From Hydrogenophaga intermedia (GTDB taxonomy: Bacteria; Pseudomonadota; Gammaproteobacteria; Burkholderiales; Burkholderiaceae_C), in the NCBI GenBank assembly GCA_945890705.1, contig CAMDCY010000011.1:1-36487 (forward strand): a stretch of DNA of 36,487 nucleotides, read 5' to 3'. Numbering within the stretch: position 1 is the first letter of the stretch; each line of letters opens with the position of its first letter. This document shows positions 26,952-35,102 of this stretch, piece after piece. The notes beneath the pieces are model-generated. The model was not told the DNA's origin. It did no database searches and worked only from the letters and a program-made list of their open reading frames with translations. Both the position numbers and the translations under genes were made by a program.

Positions 26952-27005
26952 CGGCGACGTTTTCGCCGTGGGCGCCGAGGTGCCTGTGAAGGCAAACCTC
27001 GGCGC
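26952..27005 (-). other. Paired hairpins between dctP-type and dctQ-type genes
   Basis: The first, transcribed first on the minus strand, spans 26972-27005: a 10-bp arm pair (GCGCCGAGGT and complement), a two-base bulge, then four more pairs and a GTGA loop, giving 14 bp in all. The second pairs CGGCGA (26952-26957) with TCGCCG (26963-26968). Neither has a T-tract. They are more likely 3'-end mRNA stabilisers or attenuators that favour the binding-protein transcript than a full terminator. The remainder of 26928-27046 is featureless. Confidence 0.6.
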
Positions 27006-27046
27006 ATCTTTCTTGGCAGGGAGGGCTTGTTGCCTCCGCTCTGGCC

Positions 27047-28021
27047 TTACTTCACGGCAGCGATGCGCTTCATCAAGTCTGTGTGCTTGGCGCCATACTT
27101 CTGGCGAACAGGTTCGGTGGCGTCAAAGAAGGGTTTGGTGTCGATGTTGATGAACTCCACACCAGCCGCCTTGAGCTTGCCGCTGTACTCCTCAACGCTC
27201 TTGTCCCACAACGCACGTTGTTCCATTTGCGCTTCACGAGCCAATCGACGAACCACCGCTTGATCCGCTGCACTCATCCTGTCCCAAGCCACTTTGGACA
27301 TCACCAAAATTTCGGGAATGATCAGGTGGTTGGTTTGGGTGTAAAACTTGGCAGGTGTGGTGTAGTGGTTGGCGGTGAAGTAGCTGGGTGGGTTGTTTTC
27401 GGCTCCGTCAATCACACCCGTTTGCAAAGAGGTAAACACTTCGCCATAGGCCATGGCAATGCCGTTGCCACCCATGGCGTTCATGGTGTCCACAAACAAG
27501 GGGTTGCCCATCATGCGAACCTTTTGTCCTTTGAGGTCGGCGGGGGTGCGAACAGGTTTTTTGGTGTACAAACTGCGCGAGCCGCCGTCCATCCAACCCA
27601 GTCCCACCAGCCGTGCTGAGCTGGATGTGACTTTGCTCAGCAATTCATCGCCAATGGGGCCGTCGATCACCGCGCGCATGTGCTTGATGTCACGGAACAC
27701 AAAAGGCATGTTGAACACATCCACTTCGGGCACCACAGGACCCACCACGCCCAGCGAAATGCGGGCCAGTTGAATGGCGCCCAACTGGGTCTGCTCAACC
27801 GCCTCTTTTTCTTGACCCAAGACCGCACCTGGGAACATTTGAATCTTGATGCGGCCGTTGGTGGCGGCATCCAATTTCTTGCCCATGCTTTCCACCGCGG
27901 CCACGGTGGGGTAGCCAGCAGGGTGGGTGTCGTGCGCTCTGAGCACGGTCTGTGCATGCACAGTCATGGGCAGCAGTGCAGCCAAGACCAATTGGGCAAT
28001 CGTTCGTCGTTGAAAAGTCAT
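27047..28021 (-). CDS. TRAP transporter substrate-binding protein (DctP)
   Basis: A 324-residue periplasmic TRAP binding protein. The signal peptide (about 1-23) ends in TVHA before QTVLRAHDTH. The DctP core is evident: GAVLGQEKEAVEQTQLGAI near 62-80, PFVFRD near 104-109, KPVRTPADLKGQKVRMMG near 154-171 with the Arg that clamps the substrate carboxylate, and FTSLQTGVIDGAENNP near 191-206. The ATG at 28021 has GGAGA upstream on its strand and fits the signal peptide; a start at 28081 would add residues ahead of it. In this operon it most likely binds hexuronates or aldarates. Confidence 0.93.
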   Translation of the reverse strand: MTFQRRTIAQLVLAALLPMTVHAQTVLRAHDTHPAGYPTVAAVESMGKKLDAATNGRIKIQMFPGAVLGQEKEAVEQTQLGAIQLARISLGVVGPVVPEVDVFNMPFVFRDIKHMRAVIDGPIGDELLSKVTSSSARLVGLGWMDGGSRSLYTKKPVRTPADLKGQKVRMMGNPLFVDTMNAMGGNGIAMAYGEVFTSLQTGVIDGAENNPPSYFTANHYTTPAKFYTQTNHLIIPEILVMSKVAWDRMSAADQAVVRRLAREAQMEQRALWDKSVEEYSGKLKAAGVEFINIDTKPFFDATEPVRQKYGAKHTDLMKRIAAVK

Positions 28022-28068
28022 GGTTGTCTCCAAAGTTTTTGATTGAGGTGAAAAACTGTGCCCAGTGG

Positions 28069-28965
28069 TCAAGAAACCCACTTTGGCTCATCCAGGCCCC
28101 TCACGCCTGGCTGCAGTGCAAACACGCCCCCGGCCAACGGTTGATCGGACAGATCCCCCGCGGGTCGAATGCTCGTGACAAACAAGGTGGCCATATCGGC
28201 ACCTCCAAAAGCGCACATCGCGGGCTTCTTGACGGGCACGGTCAAGGACCGGTCCAGACGGCCACTGGGCGTGAAACGGTGGACCATACCCGCGTCGTTC
28301 CCACATATCCAGTAACAGCCGTCTTCGTCGATCGCTGCGCCGTCGGGACGGCCTGGCAGTTGGGTGAAGTCAATGAAGTGGCGTCGCTGGTGCGGTGTTC
28401 CGGTATCGGTGTCGTAATCAAAAGCCCACACCTGTTGTGCGTTGGGATGTGAGTCCGAGAGGTACATGGTGCGGCCGTCCGGGCTGAACGCCATGCCGTT
28501 GGGTGTGAGCAGACCACCCATCAGCACATGGAGTTGGTGTCCTTTGAGTGCGCACAGTTGTCCCGAGGCGCGGCCCAAGGCCATGTCCATGACCATGGTG
28601 CCGGCGCGCAGACGGCCTTGGCGGTCGCAGCGGCCATCGTTGAAGCGCATCCCGGGCTCGGGCATGTCCATGCTGGCTTGCCAATCGCACTGCACCATGC
28701 CATCACCATTGGGGGTCAAGCGCGCCACGCCGGTTTGCATGGCCGCCAACCATTGACCGTGAGGCAAGCCCTCGCTGCCGTCGATCAAGGCCACGCAGCC
28801 CGTGGCCTCCGGCGTGGACCAGTGCCGTGCCACACCGCTGCTGCTGTTCCAGCACCACAGCTGCTGGGCAGGAATATCCACCCACCACAGGCACTGGCGA
28901 GAACTGTCCCAAACGGGGCTTTCACCCACGGTGTTGCGGGCGTCAAGCACGCATTCGGCGTTCAT
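28069..28965 (-). CDS. SMP-30/gluconolactonase-family lactonase (aldarolactonase)
   Basis: A 298-residue six-bladed beta-propeller of the SMP-30/gluconolactonase/LRE family. Metal ligands are E15 in GESPVWD, the Asn of MRFNDGRCD, the Asn of LTPNGMAFSPD, and the Asp of GRPDGAAIDEDG. Such enzymes open the glucaro- or galactaro-lactone made by uronate dehydrogenase, giving the linear aldarate. The ATG at 28965 overlaps the stop of the uronate dehydrogenase gene (ATGA), so the two steps are translationally coupled. A longer in-frame start at 29238 would run inside the dehydrogenase gene and is rejected. The role is inferred from this coupling; the family is certain. Confidence 0.88.
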   Translation of the reverse strand: MNAECVLDARNTVGESPVWDSSRQCLWWVDIPAQQLWCWNSSSGVARHWSTPEATGCVALIDGSEGLPHGQWLAAMQTGVARLTPNGDGMVQCDWQASMDMPEPGMRFNDGRCDRQGRLRAGTMVMDMALGRASGQLCALKGHQLHVLMGGLLTPNGMAFSPDGRTMYLSDSHPNAQQVWAFDYDTDTGTPHQRRHFIDFTQLPGRPDGAAIDEDGCYWICGNDAGMVHRFTPSGRLDRSLTVPVKKPAMCAFGGADMATLFVTSIRPAGDLSDQPLAGGVFALQPGVRGLDEPKWVS

Positions 28966-29786
28966 GTGGGTTTGCCCTGGGTGGGGTCGGCACGCACAAA
29001 GGCACCGCCTTGGTAAAGGGCAGCTGGGTCGCTCAAGTCGGGCGTTGGTGTGCGTGCAAACACGGCATCTCGAAACACGTCTGAGGTATCGGCGGGCACG
29101 AAACCCACGTGGCGGGCGCGGCTGTTGTCCCACCAAGTCACCGCGTTGTTGGACATGCCAAACACAATCGAATGCCCCAAGACCGGGGTGGACAGACAGG
29201 CGCTGACCAAGCGGTGTAAATCTTCGTAACTCAGCCAAGTGGCCAGCATGCGCCGGTCTTTGGGTTCGGGGAAAGACGAGCCGATGCGAACACAGGCGGT
29301 CTCGATGCCCCAGCGGTCAAAATAAAAGCGCGACAAGTCCTCGCCAAACGCTTTGCTGACCCCATAAAAACTGTCGGGTCTGGGTGGGTGGTCGGCGGTG
29401 ATCGTTTCACCCTGGCGGTAAAAACCCACCACGTGATTGGAGCTGGCAAAAATCACCCGTTTCACGCCATGGCGGCGTGCGGCTTCGTACAAGTGGTACA
29501 CCCCCAAGATGTTGGCTTGCATGATGGCCTCAAACGGGGCTTCGACCGAGATTCCGCCCAAATGAACGATGGCTTGGCAGCCGGCCACGGCAGCGTCCAC
29601 TTGGCTCGCTTGGGCCAAATCGGCTATGACGCATTCTTCGTTGGCTAGTGGGGCCCCCAGATCGACCATGTCGGACAGGCGCAGCACATCGCAGTTTTGG
29701 TGCAGGCGTGAACGCAAAGCTTGACCCAAACCGCCGGCAGCGCCAGTGAGCAAAATTCGTGGGTGGGTTTTGGCCGCTGTGTTCAT
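28962..29786 (-). CDS. udh: Uronate dehydrogenase, NAD-dependent
   Basis: A 274-residue short-chain dehydrogenase of the extended type, matching uronate dehydrogenase (Udh), which oxidises D-galacturonate and D-glucuronate at C1 to aldarolactones. The NAD motif is GAAGGLG (15-21), the SSNHVVGFY segment (115-123) is characteristic, and the catalytic pair is Y141/K145 in YGVSK. It is the first gene of the nine-gene minus-strand operon and is preceded by a palindrome (29870-29882) that probably binds the divergent GntR/FCD regulator. No good ribosome binding site precedes the ATG at 29786. Confidence 0.9.
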   Translation of the reverse strand: MNTAAKTHPRILLTGAAGGLGQALRSRLHQNCDVLRLSDMVDLGAPLANEECVIADLAQASQVDAAVAGCQAIVHLGGISVEAPFEAIMQANILGVYHLYEAARRHGVKRVIFASSNHVVGFYRQGETITADHPPRPDSFYGVSKAFGEDLSRFYFDRWGIETACVRIGSSFPEPKDRRMLATWLSYEDLHRLVSACLSTPVLGHSIVFGMSNNAVTWWDNSRARHVGFVPADTSDVFRDAVFARTPTPDLSDPAALYQGGAFVRADPTQGKPT

Positions 29787-29869
29787 GGTGTCGTTTGTGT
29801 TTCTGTGCTTCTATGCTTGCAGGCCATGGCCTGTCTTGCTACATTTCGGTATCCCCATTCGGGTTGTAT

Positions 29870-29882
29870 GTTGTCAGACAAC
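29870..29882. promoter_or_regulatory. Perfect palindrome, candidate GntR/FCD operator
   Basis: GTTGTC-A-GACAAC is a perfect 13-base palindrome in the udh/regulator divergent region. It fits the T-n-G-T-n-n-n-A-C-n-A pattern bound by FadR/FCD-type GntR proteins. It lies 84 bases upstream of udh, where it could overlap a -35 element. Confidence 0.6.
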
Positions 29883-29913
29883 TGTGGGGCATTGTGGAAA
29901 CCCGCCGTTAATT

Positions 29914-29924
29914 TGTCAATGACA
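29914..29924. promoter_or_regulatory. Second palindrome at the regulator start codon
   Basis: TGTCA-A-TGACA has 5-base arms and overlaps the first base of the ATG at 29924. It shares TGTC/GACA half-sites with the perfect palindrome 44 bases away. Repression of the regulator's own gene, or looping with the first site, is plausible. Confidence 0.4.
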
Positions 29925-30700
29925 TGTCCCACCAGCTAGCGAAAACCCCTAGTCCTGCGATGACCGACACTTTAGGCGGCCCCACTCGCGAGCGTCGCTC
30001 TGGGGGTTTGGTACAAGAGATCCTCCAGCGCTTGGAGATCGATATCCGTGAGGGGCGTTGGCTGCCGGGGCACAAACTGCCCACCGAATCCGACTTGGTC
30101 AACCGTTTTGCGGTCAGCAGAACCGTGGTGCGTGAAGCCATCGCCCGTTTGCAGGCCTCGGGTCAGGTGGAAACACGGCACGGCATCGGCACATTTGTCA
30201 GCGAGCCGCCTTTGGTGGAGCCGACGTTTCGTGTGGCGCCTGAGGACTTGGCGACTGCCGCAGACGTGGTGTCTTTGTTGGAGTTGCGGATGAGTTTGGA
30301 GTGTGAGGCCGCTGCGCTGGCAGCGCAGCGTCGACAAAACGAACACTTGTTGCAGCTCGATCGGGCATTGGTCGAGTTCAGTGCCGCCATCGGTGCCGAC
30401 TCAGACGCTGTGCCATCGGACTATCAATTCCACTTGGAGGTGGCCCGGGCCACCGGAAATCGACATTTTGTTGAGCTGATGACTTATTTGGGCACCATGA
30501 TCATCCCTCGTACGAGGCTCAAAACAGCGCCCATCGAGCCGCAAGGTCGTTTGGCCTATTTGCGCCGCGTTCACCAAGAGCATCAGCAGATTTTTTTGGC
30601 TATCCAAAGCCAGGATCCAATTGCTTCGCGCGCAGCCATGCGCCAGCATTTATCCAACAGCAGAGAGCGCCTGCAACGTGGGCAACAAGCGGCAAGTTGA
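29924..30700 (+). CDS. GntR-family transcriptional regulator, FCD type
   Basis: A 258-residue regulator with an N-terminal GntR winged helix (about 28-95, including LPTESDLVNRFAVSRTVVREAIARLQA) and a C-terminal all-helical FCD domain (about 110-235), which in relatives binds a carboxylate ligand and a metal. FCD GntR proteins often control hexuronate and aldarate genes (for example ExuR and UxuR). Divergence from the udh operon and the palindromes between them make it the likely repressor. The ATG at 29924 overlaps one palindrome; an alternative at 29960 would avoid that. Neither has a good ribosome binding site. Confidence 0.88.
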   Translation: MSHQLAKTPSPAMTDTLGGPTRERRSGGLVQEILQRLEIDIREGRWLPGHKLPTESDLVNRFAVSRTVVREAIARLQASGQVETRHGIGTFVSEPPLVEPTFRVAPEDLATAADVVSLLELRMSLECEAAALAAQRRQNEHLLQLDRALVEFSAAIGADSDAVPSDYQFHLEVARATGNRHFVELMTYLGTMIIPRTRLKTAPIEPQGRLAYLRRVHQEHQQIFLAIQSQDPIASRAAMRQHLSNSRERLQRGQQAAS

Positions 30701-30762
30701 TCTGCAACTGTCCCCGGGCTGCTTACACCTTCCAAGTCGGTTTATGGGATTTTGAGCCGTTC

Positions 30763-31296
30763 TTAAGTGAGGGCTTGAAACTCGCCAAACTGGCTGCGCC
30801 AAAAGCCCAATGCGGCGGCATCGCGCCAACCAAAGTCTTGCACTTGGCCGATGACGATGTGGTGATCGCCCGCATCCACCAGTTGGTGCAAGCTGCAATC
30901 GAACCAAGCCAATGATTGCGTTAAGCGCAGTCGCTCGCTGCTTTGGCGCACCACGTCAACACCCGCAAACCGCGCGGCCATGTCGCCGGTGGCGAACTGG
31001 CGTGCCAAAAGCTGCTGCGGCTGCGACAAGACGCTGACCGAGAAGCCACCGGATTGGGTGAAGGCTTCCAAGCTGCTGGCGGCTTTGCGGATGCTCCACA
31101 AGACCAAACGCGGCTCCAAGGAGACCGAGGCGAAGGAGTTGCAGGTCATACCCCAATCGTTGTCTTGCCAGCGGGTGGTGACCACCGTCACGCCGGTGGC
31201 AAAGCACGACAGGGCTTTGCGGTAATCGGCAGGGTCGTTGGCGGGCACCACGGGTGCGGCTTGAGCAACAGGTATGGCATCGGGCATGTGGCGCAT
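30763..31296 (-). CDS. smoA: Flavin reductase (SmoA-like), partner of the monooxygenase
   Basis: A 177-residue flavin reductase of the HpaC/RutF-like family. It has the FATGVTVVTT strand (about 32-41), NSFASVSLEPRLVLWSI (about 53-69), and a C-terminal segment ending in GDHHIVIGQV and LGFWRSQFGEF. It should reduce FMN with NAD(P)H and supply it to the monooxygenase encoded two genes upstream. The ATG at 31296 lies just past the aldo-keto reductase stop; an upstream in-frame start at 31491 would read into that gene. The type and position match smoA of the sulfo-SMO cluster. Family is certain; the smo assignment rests on gene order. Confidence 0.8.
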   Translation of the reverse strand: MRHMPDAIPVAQAAPVVPANDPADYRKALSCFATGVTVVTTRWQDNDWGMTCNSFASVSLEPRLVLWSIRKAASSLEAFTQSGGFSVSVLSQPQQLLARQFATGDMAARFAGVDVVRQSSERLRLTQSLAWFDCSLHQLVDAGDHHIVIGQVQDFGWRDAAALGFWRSQFGEFQALT

Positions 31297-31337
31297 GGAG
31301 GCTTTCTTTGGGCTGAGGGGCGTGGTCGAGGGGCCGT

Positions 31338-32249
<912 letters not shown>

Positions 32250-32276
32250 GTGTGTGTTTCGGTTGGGTAAAAAGGA

Positions 32277-33431
32277 TCAGCGGCGAACGCCCACACCCAA
32301 AGGGGTGGCGGGTGTCTGGCTGGGCACGCGACCGTATTCGTGTGCCAGTGAAACGGTTTTGAGCTGGGGCAGCACCTTGGTGCCGAATATCTCGCATTCT
32401 TGCAGGTGTGGGTAACCCGAGAAGATGAAGGCGCGGATACCCATTTTTTGGTAGTCGTGGATGGTGCTGAGCACCTGGTCGACGCTGCCCACGAGTGCCG
32501 CGCCGCAGCCGCTGCGCGCACGGCCCACGCCGGTCCACAGGTGGGGCTCGATGTAGCCTTCGTCGTCCGCAATCTCGCGGTTGGCGCTTTGCAGCGACAC
32601 GCCCAAGCTGGTCGCGTCCAAGGCGCGCTTGCGAATCTCACGGCCTTTGTCGTCGTCGAGTTGGGACACCAGTTCACGGGCGTATTCGCGCGCTTCGGCT
32701 TCGGTGTCGCGCACGATCATGTGCACGCGCAGACCGTAGTCCAGCAGGCGGCCGTATTTTTCGGCTTGGGCGTGCACATCGCGCATGCGCTGGGCCAGCA
32801 CCTCTTTGGGCTCAGGCCACATCAGGTAGGTGTCGCAGTGCGCGCCGCACAGGGCCAGCGCGTCGGGGCTGTAGCCACCGAAATACAGCAGCGGGCCACC
32901 GGTTTGGTAAGGCCGCACGGGGTCGGTGGACAGGCCTTTGATGTTGTAGATCTGGCCTTCGTAGTTGATCTCGTCTTGCGTCCAAGCTTGCTTCAAAATC
33001 TCCACCACCTCCCAGCTGCGGCGGTAGCGGTAAGCGCTGTCTTCTTGCTGGCCTGGGAAGTCTGAAGAAATCACGTTGAGCGTCAAGCGGCCTTCGAGCA
33101 TGTGGTCCAGCGTGGCCACCGTGCGCGCCAGCATGGCGGGCTGCATCTCACCACAGCGGATCGCGCCGAGCATGTTCATCTGTTTGATCTTGGGGGCCAT
33201 CGCGGCCACAAAGCTCAGCGTGTCTTGTCCCACTTGGTACGAGGAGGGGCACAGGATGTTGCGAAAGCCCAGCTCGTCGGCGCGCTGAGCGATGCGGCTG
33301 GTGTTGGCCCAGCTGCTGCGCAAGTCGCCATTGGGCACGCCCAAGTGTTGGAAGTCATCGGAACACAGGGGGGCAAACCAAGCCACTTCTGCGCCTTCGA
33401 TGTCGGCGCCTTTGACGGGGACGATGCTCAT
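32277..33431 (-). CDS. smoC: SsuD-like FMN-dependent sulfonate monooxygenase, candidate sulfoquinovose monooxygenase (SmoC)
   Basis: A 384-residue luciferase-like flavin monooxygenase of the SsuD group, cleaving a C-S bond to release sulfite and an aldehyde. Conserved residues include W205 (YLMWPEP), R235 and H237 (LRVHMIVR), and Y340 and H342 (SGYPHL). As I recall, W206, R236, H238, Y341 and H343 line the sulfonate site of Agrobacterium SmoC, an offset of one; SsuD has equivalents, so these show sulfonate chemistry rather than sulfoquinovose itself. The SsuD N-terminal histidine in LPTH is C23 here, and SsuD Cys54 is not kept. AGAAAGG precedes the ATG at 33431. First gene of the C-B-A operon. 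Confidence 0.82.
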   Translation of the reverse strand: MSIVPVKGADIEGAEVAWFAPLCSDDFQHLGVPNGDLRSSWANTSRIAQRADELGFRNILCPSSYQVGQDTLSFVAAMAPKIKQMNMLGAIRCGEMQPAMLARTVATLDHMLEGRLTLNVISSDFPGQQEDSAYRYRRSWEVVEILKQAWTQDEINYEGQIYNIKGLSTDPVRPYQTGGPLLYFGGYSPDALALCGAHCDTYLMWPEPKEVLAQRMRDVHAQAEKYGRLLDYGLRVHMIVRDTEAEAREYARELVSQLDDDKGREIRKRALDATSLGVSLQSANREIADDEGYIEPHLWTGVGRARSGCGAALVGSVDQVLSTIHDYQKMGIRAFIFSGYPHLQECEIFGTKVLPQLKTVSLAHEYGRVPSQTPATPLGVGVRR

Positions 33432-33448
33432 ACAAGACCTTTCTGCTA

Positions 33449-33481
33449 AAGTGCATGAATAGTATATGAATTGAGGCACTT
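33449..33481. promoter_or_regulatory. Operator candidate between smoC-like and GntR genes
   Basis: AAGTGC (33449-33454) and its complement GCACTT (33476-33481) flank a direct repeat of ATGAAT (33455-33460 and 33466-33471) spaced 11 bases apart. TATACT on the minus strand (33461-33466) could be a -10 for the monooxygenase operon, though I see no -35 to match. The 100-base divergent region (33432-33531) holds no gene. A GntR/UTRA regulator is the expected ligand. Confidence 0.45.
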
Positions 33482-33531
33482 CGTGGCGAGGGATTTCACC
33501 AAGTCGATGGCCTTTTGCCATACTCAGGCGC

Positions 33532-34251
33532 ATGACACAGTCCACCCCCGCCAAACCCCTGCCGGTGTACCTGCAAATTGCCGAACTCTTGGCGCGACAA
33601 ATCAAGGCTGGCCATTGGCGACAAGGCGAGCGTTTGCCCACCGAAGCCGAACTGGCCCATTCGTTGGAGGTCGCGGTCGGGACTTTGCGCAAGTCCTTGG
33701 CCTTGCTGTCCGAACAAGGGGTGCTCGAGCGTATCCAAGGTTCGGGCACCTACGTCAAACAGGTGGCCGGCAAGCAACACATTTACGAGCTGTTTCGACT
33801 GGAGCTGGCCACCGGCCCCGGTTTGCCCACCGCACACATCCTCGATGTCCGGCGCATGCCCCGGCCCCAACATGTGCCCGTTTTGGGCTCGGCCGACAGC
33901 GACCAGGTGTGGCGCGTTCGACGCTTGCGGTTTTTGAGCCAAGTGCCCGTGGCCTTGGAAGAGATTTGGTTCGAGGGACCAGGCCTGGAGGAATTGACGG
34001 CTGGCGACTTGGGTGATTCCATGTACCTGTTCTACCAAGAGCGCTTTGGTGTGTGGATCGCGCGCGTGGAAGACCGGCTGTCGGCTGCCTGCGCACCCGA
34101 TTGGGCCTGTGCGCCCTTGGCGATGCCGGCCGGCGCCAACGCGGGGTTCATCGAGCGCCTGTCTTGGACCACCAACAACACCCTGTCCGAGTATTCACAA
34201 ACCTGGTTCGACCCGGCGGTGTGCCGATACACCTCGCGCTTGAGCCAATGA
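33532..34251 (+). CDS. smoD: GntR-family regulator, HutC/UTRA type (SmoD-like)
   Basis: A 239-residue regulator with an N-terminal GntR winged helix (about 8-75, with LPTEAELAHSLEVAVGTLRKSLALL and GSGTYV) and a C-terminal UTRA effector domain (about 90-235). UTRA domains bind sugars, sugar phosphates or small acids. Divergent from the monooxygenase operon, it most likely represses that operon and is relieved by a sulfosugar or its product. The A-B-C-D order matches smoABCD. Its stop overlaps the next start (ATGA), coupling it to a nitroreductase. Confidence 0.83.
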   Translation: MTQSTPAKPLPVYLQIAELLARQIKAGHWRQGERLPTEAELAHSLEVAVGTLRKSLALLSEQGVLERIQGSGTYVKQVAGKQHIYELFRLELATGPGLPTAHILDVRRMPRPQHVPVLGSADSDQVWRVRRLRFLSQVPVALEEIWFEGPGLEELTAGDLGDSMYLFYQERFGVWIARVEDRLSAACAPDWACAPLAMPAGANAGFIERLSWTTNNTLSEYSQTWFDPAVCRYTSRLSQ

Positions 34252-34865
34252 CCTTACCGAAAAACACCATGAACCCTTGGACCGCCCTGGATGACCATGC
34301 ATTGGATCGGCTGTTTCGCCAAGCGCAGACCGCACACGCTTTCACACCCGAGCCGATCGAGCTGCACACGCTGCAGGCACTCTACGACTTGCTCAAATGG
34401 GGCCCCACCGCCTTCAACGCACAGCCCGCACGTTTCGTGTTCGTCACCAGCGCCGCGGCCAAGGTACGCTTGTTGCCCGCGCTCATGGCCAGCAACGTGC
34501 CCCAAGTACAAAGCGCGCCGGTGACGGTGATCGTGGCGCACGACCTGCAATTTCACCGCCATTTGCCCGAGCAGTTTCCGGCTTACAACGCCAAGCCTTT
34601 GTTCGATGACAACCCTGCCCTGACCGAAGAAACGGCCAAGCGCAACAGCGCTTTGCAAGGCGCCTATGGCATCTTGGCCGCACGCGCGCTGGGTTTGGAT
34701 GTGGGCGTGATGTCGGGATTTGACGCGGCCAAGGTGGACGCCGAATTTTTCCCCGACGGCCAATGCCGCACGAACTTCTTGATCAACCTGGGCAAGGCCG
34801 ATCCCAAAGGGGTTTATCCACGGGGACCTCGCCTGCCGTTTGACCTGGCGGCCACGGTGATCTGA
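34248..34865 (+). CDS. RutE-like nitroreductase-family flavoprotein
   Basis: A 205-residue member of the nitroreductase superfamily, RutE/HadB group. Landmarks are LLKWGPTAFNAQPARFVFV (about 43-61), AETAKRNSALQGAYGILAARALGLD with the FMN-contacting region, and MSGFDAAKVDAEFF. RutE of the pyrimidine pathway is thought to reduce malonic semialdehyde. No other rut gene is here, so that role is doubtful. The start overlaps the regulator stop, so the two are translationally coupled. A likely job is reduction of a reactive aldehyde or enone, or recycling of flavin, alongside the monooxygenase system. A second ATG at 34269 is also possible. Confidence 0.75.
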   Translation: MTLPKNTMNPWTALDDHALDRLFRQAQTAHAFTPEPIELHTLQALYDLLKWGPTAFNAQPARFVFVTSAAAKVRLLPALMASNVPQVQSAPVTVIVAHDLQFHRHLPEQFPAYNAKPLFDDNPALTEETAKRNSALQGAYGILAARALGLDVGVMSGFDAAKVDAEFFPDGQCRTNFLINLGKADPKGVYPRGPRLPFDLAATVI

Positions 34866-35102
34866 TGGGTATGTATGCCGTGGCGAGCAGCTTCGGCCCA
34901 ACGCAAACCGTCTTTGAGAGCTTGAAGGTTCTGTTTCGCTTCTTGGACATTGGCTGGTGCAACACCTGCTGATCGTGTTGGTGGTCTTGGAGTTGATCCA
35001 GGTCTTCAACATGTTCATTAAGGGCGAGTTGCGGGCTTCGTGCGATGTGCACAATCCAGCCAAGTCTGTCACCCCCAAATTCGGCAACAGGATTGTTGGG
35101 CC
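34866..35102. other. Intergenic region with no supported gene
   Basis: The 237 bases between the nitroreductase and helicase genes are the longest non-coding stretch in the window. Open frames exist on both strands but are short or run through neighbours without resembling proteins. On the minus strand a Gln/Asp-rich stretch (about 34920-35010) would need a frameshift to continue, as in a decayed small gene. I see no clear terminator. Confidence 0.4.

Noticed and set aside
34254-35087. Minus-strand frame across the nitroreductase gene and the following intergenic region
   Set aside because: Most of it is the antisense of the nitroreductase; the upstream part has no recognisable protein character and no ribosome binding site.
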